Origin: Streptomyces sp. TSRI0107
Lineage (GTDB): Bacteria > Actinomycetota > Actinomycetes > Streptomycetales > Streptomycetaceae
NCBI RefSeq assembly: GCF_001905845.1
Contig: NZ_LIVZ01000004.1
Span: 186,001 to 250,000, forward strand
DNA length: 64,000 nt
Direction: 5' to 3'
Shown here: positions 62,940 through 64,000 of the stretch, one piece after another
How the letters are laid out: each line of letters starts with the position of its first letter
Position numbering within the stretch: the stretch's first letter is position 1
The notes under the pieces: generated by a model
What the model was told of the DNA's origin: nothing
Seen by the model: only the letters and a program-made list of their open reading frames with translations
The model's database searches: none
Made by a program: the position numbers and the translations under genes

Positions 62940-62945
62940 TACCCT
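62940..62945 (+). promoter_or_regulatory. -10 hexamer of the gamma-glutamylcyclotransferase gene
   Basis: TACCCT ends 6 nt before the ATG at 62952; no ribosome site. Leaderless type. Confidence 0.45.
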
Positions 62946-62951
62946 CTGTCC

Positions 62952-63389
62952 ATGTCGCTCTACGCCGCGTACGCCGGCAATCTCGACGCGCGGCTGATGA
63001 TCCGCCGCGCTCCCCACTCGCCGCTGCGTGCCACGGGCTGGCTGAACGGCTGGCGGCTGACCTTCGGCGGCGAGCAGCTGGGCTGGGAGGGCGCCCTCGC
63101 CACGATCGTCGAGGACCCCGCCTCGCAGGTCTTCGTCGCGCTGTACGACATCGCCCCGATGGACGAGGAGTCACTCGACCGCTGGGTCGGCGCGGGCCTG
63201 GACGTCTACCGCCGCCTCCGGGTCCGCGTGCACACCCTCGACGGCGAGGAGCAGGCCTGGGTGTACGTCCTCAACGGCTACGAGGGGGGCTTGCCGTCGG
63301 CCCGCTATCTGGGCGAGATCGCCGACGCCGCGGAGTCGGCCGGCGCGCCGCACGACTACGTGATGGAGCTGCGCAAGCGTCCCTGCTGA
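62952..63389 (+). CDS. Gamma-glutamylcyclotransferase-like protein
   Basis: A 145-residue protein of the GGCT/AIG2-like fold. The YAAYAGNLD start is the nucleotide/gamma-glutamyl loop motif (YG/A.GSNL variant with AGNLD), and LYDIAPMDEESLDRW and GYEGGLPSARYLGEIADAA complete the small barrel. It would cyclise a gamma-glutamyl amino acid to 5-oxoproline; actinobacterial substrates are unproven. It is followed by the purine nucleoside phosphorylase gene in the same direction after 133 bp. Confidence 0.85.
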   Translation: MSLYAAYAGNLDARLMIRRAPHSPLRATGWLNGWRLTFGGEQLGWEGALATIVEDPASQVFVALYDIAPMDEESLDRWVGAGLDVYRRLRVRVHTLDGEEQAWVYVLNGYEGGLPSARYLGEIADAAESAGAPHDYVMELRKRPC

Positions 63390-63485
63390 GCGCGCGGGCG
63401 CCCGGAAGGGGCTCTCGGTCCCGTTGGGACATGACTCTCGTCGGAAACGACAAGACAACGATCGCGATCCCGTGAGCTCTGTCAT

Positions 63486-63515
63486 CTACGCGCGTAGGCG
63501 ATGACCGGCTACTCT
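63486..63515 (+). promoter_or_regulatory. Promoter/operator of the purine nucleoside phosphorylase gene
   Basis: A perfect 12-bp palindrome, CTACGCGCGTAG (63486-63497), lies in the -35 region of a TACTCT -10 (63510-63515) that ends 7 nt before the GTG. Flanking TCATC and GATGA extend the dyad loosely. Confidence 0.5.
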
Positions 63516-63522
63516 CGACCGT

Positions 63523-64000
63523 GTGAACGCATCTCTTCTTCCGGACGACATCCAGGGCGACCCCTACGCCGCCGCCGACGCCGCCGCCGCGCGCCTGCGC
63601 GCACTCACCGGCGCCGAGTCCCACGACGTCGCCCTCGTGATGGGCTCCGGCTGGGCACCGGCCGTCGACGCGCTCGGTACTCCCGACGCCGAGTTCCAGG
63701 TCACCGAGCTGCCCGGCTTCCCGCCGCCGGCGGTCGAAGGGCACGGCGGCAAGGTCCGCTCTTACCAGATCGGCGACAAGCGCGCCCTGGTCTTCCTGGG
63801 CCGCACCCACTACTACGAGGGCCGTGGCGTCGCCGCCGTCGCGCACGGCGTGCGCACCGCCGTCGCCGCGGGCGCCAAGAGCATCGTGCTGACCAACGGC
63901 TGCGGCGGTCTGCGCGAGGGCATGCGCCCCGGCCAGCCGGTCCTGATCAGCGACCACATCAACCTGACCGCGACCTCGCCGATCGTCGGTGCGAACTTCG
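63523..64000 (+). CDS. Purine-nucleoside phosphorylase, N-terminal part (partial)
   Basis: The first 159 codons of a trimeric-type purine nucleoside phosphorylase; the rest is beyond the right edge. It cleaves inosine, guanosine and their deoxy forms with phosphate. The visible part has the phosphate loop VMGSGWAPAVDALG, GFPPPAVEGHGGKV, GRTHYYEG and LTNGCGGLREG. The start is GTG at 63523, with a -10 hexamer 7 nt upstream and no ribosome site (leaderless type). It is the last gene in the window. Confidence 0.92.
   Translation, partial: MNASLLPDDIQGDPYAAADAAAARLRALTGAESHDVALVMGSGWAPAVDALGTPDAEFQVTELPGFPPPAVEGHGGKVRSYQIGDKRALVFLGRTHYYEGRGVAAVAHGVRTAVAAGAKSIVLTNGCGGLREGMRPGQPVLISDHINLTATSPIVGANF

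Overview
This 64 kb window is chromosomal DNA of a Streptomyces or very close relative. The DNA is about 70% G+C with strong third-position GC bias, GTG and TTG starts are common, and the gene content is typical of the genus: mycothiol S-conjugate amidase, DUF1707 and DUF4307 proteins, a kelch copper-radical oxidase, an LAXTG sortase-E-type substrate, split acyl-CoA carboxylase genes with an epsilon subunit, and an LpdA-like quinone reductase. From memory, the order pckG ... mca-greA ... hutH ... pccB-pccE-maf-accA2 ... purine nucleoside phosphorylase follows a conserved core segment of the S. coelicolor chromosome; I could not check this. I see no integrase, transposase, prophage, CRISPR array, rRNA or tRNA.

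Layout. 1-5.8 kb: 3' end of an N-acyl-D-amino-acid deacylase, a secreted trypsin-like protease, a membrane-anchored Ala/Pro/Ser-rich protein, alanine transaminase alaA, a small helical protein and a secreted beta-propeller/Ig-like protein. 5.9-10.2 kb: PEP carboxykinase, then a rightward group trhA - TetR regulator - Mut7-C RNase. 10.2-16.8 kb: a tight leftward operon of three glycosyltransferases and a copper-radical oxidase, probably for a surface glycan. 16.9-22.3 kb: a thioredoxin-fold DUF255 protein and a divergent STAND/TPR ATPase. 22.3-27.7 kb: mca with a small membrane gene, DUF4307, greA, threonine ammonia-lyase, a MarR regulator, and an ECF-sigma-like gene with a small membrane partner. 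27.7-34.3 kb: cystathionine gamma-synthase/lyase, then a rightward run with an M48 membrane protease between two paralogous anchored helical proteins, then msrA and a DUF3885 gene. 34.2-37.5 kb: TetR/DUF1707 and alcohol dehydrogenase/XRE divergent pairs. 37.6-45.3 kb: a large secreted subtilase, an FtsX-type ABC exporter, a lipoprotein L,D-transpeptidase and an acidic-tailed protein. 45.4-53.4 kb: a sortase substrate, a lipoprotein, hutH, a GAF-GGDEF diguanylate cyclase, enoyl-CoA hydratase, a Pro-rich anchored protein, a class III adenylate cyclase and birA. 53.5-60 kb: pccB, pccE, an SGNH hydrolase, maf and accA2. 60-64 kb: a DeoR regulator, lpdA, a gamma-glutamylcyclotransferase and the 5' part of a purine nucleoside phosphorylase.

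How the genes work together. The clearest module is acyl-CoA carboxylation: accA2 (biotin carboxylase/carrier), pccB (carboxyltransferase), pccE (epsilon) and birA (biotin ligase) together supply extender units for lipid and polyketide synthesis. The glycosyltransferase-oxidase operon looks like a compact exopolysaccharide synthesis and oxidation system and is one of two most promising under-described systems here. The other is the M48 protease with its two flanking paralogs. Two second-messenger enzymes (c-di-GMP and cAMP) lie within 2 kb of each other.

Two signals recur across the window. At least twelve genes have a TANNNT (or near-match) -10 hexamer ending 6-8 nt before the chosen start codon, which implies leaderless mRNAs and helps fix those starts. 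GC-rich hairpins, some spanning the stop codon, separate many convergent genes, and several gene 3' ends carry short tandem repeats.
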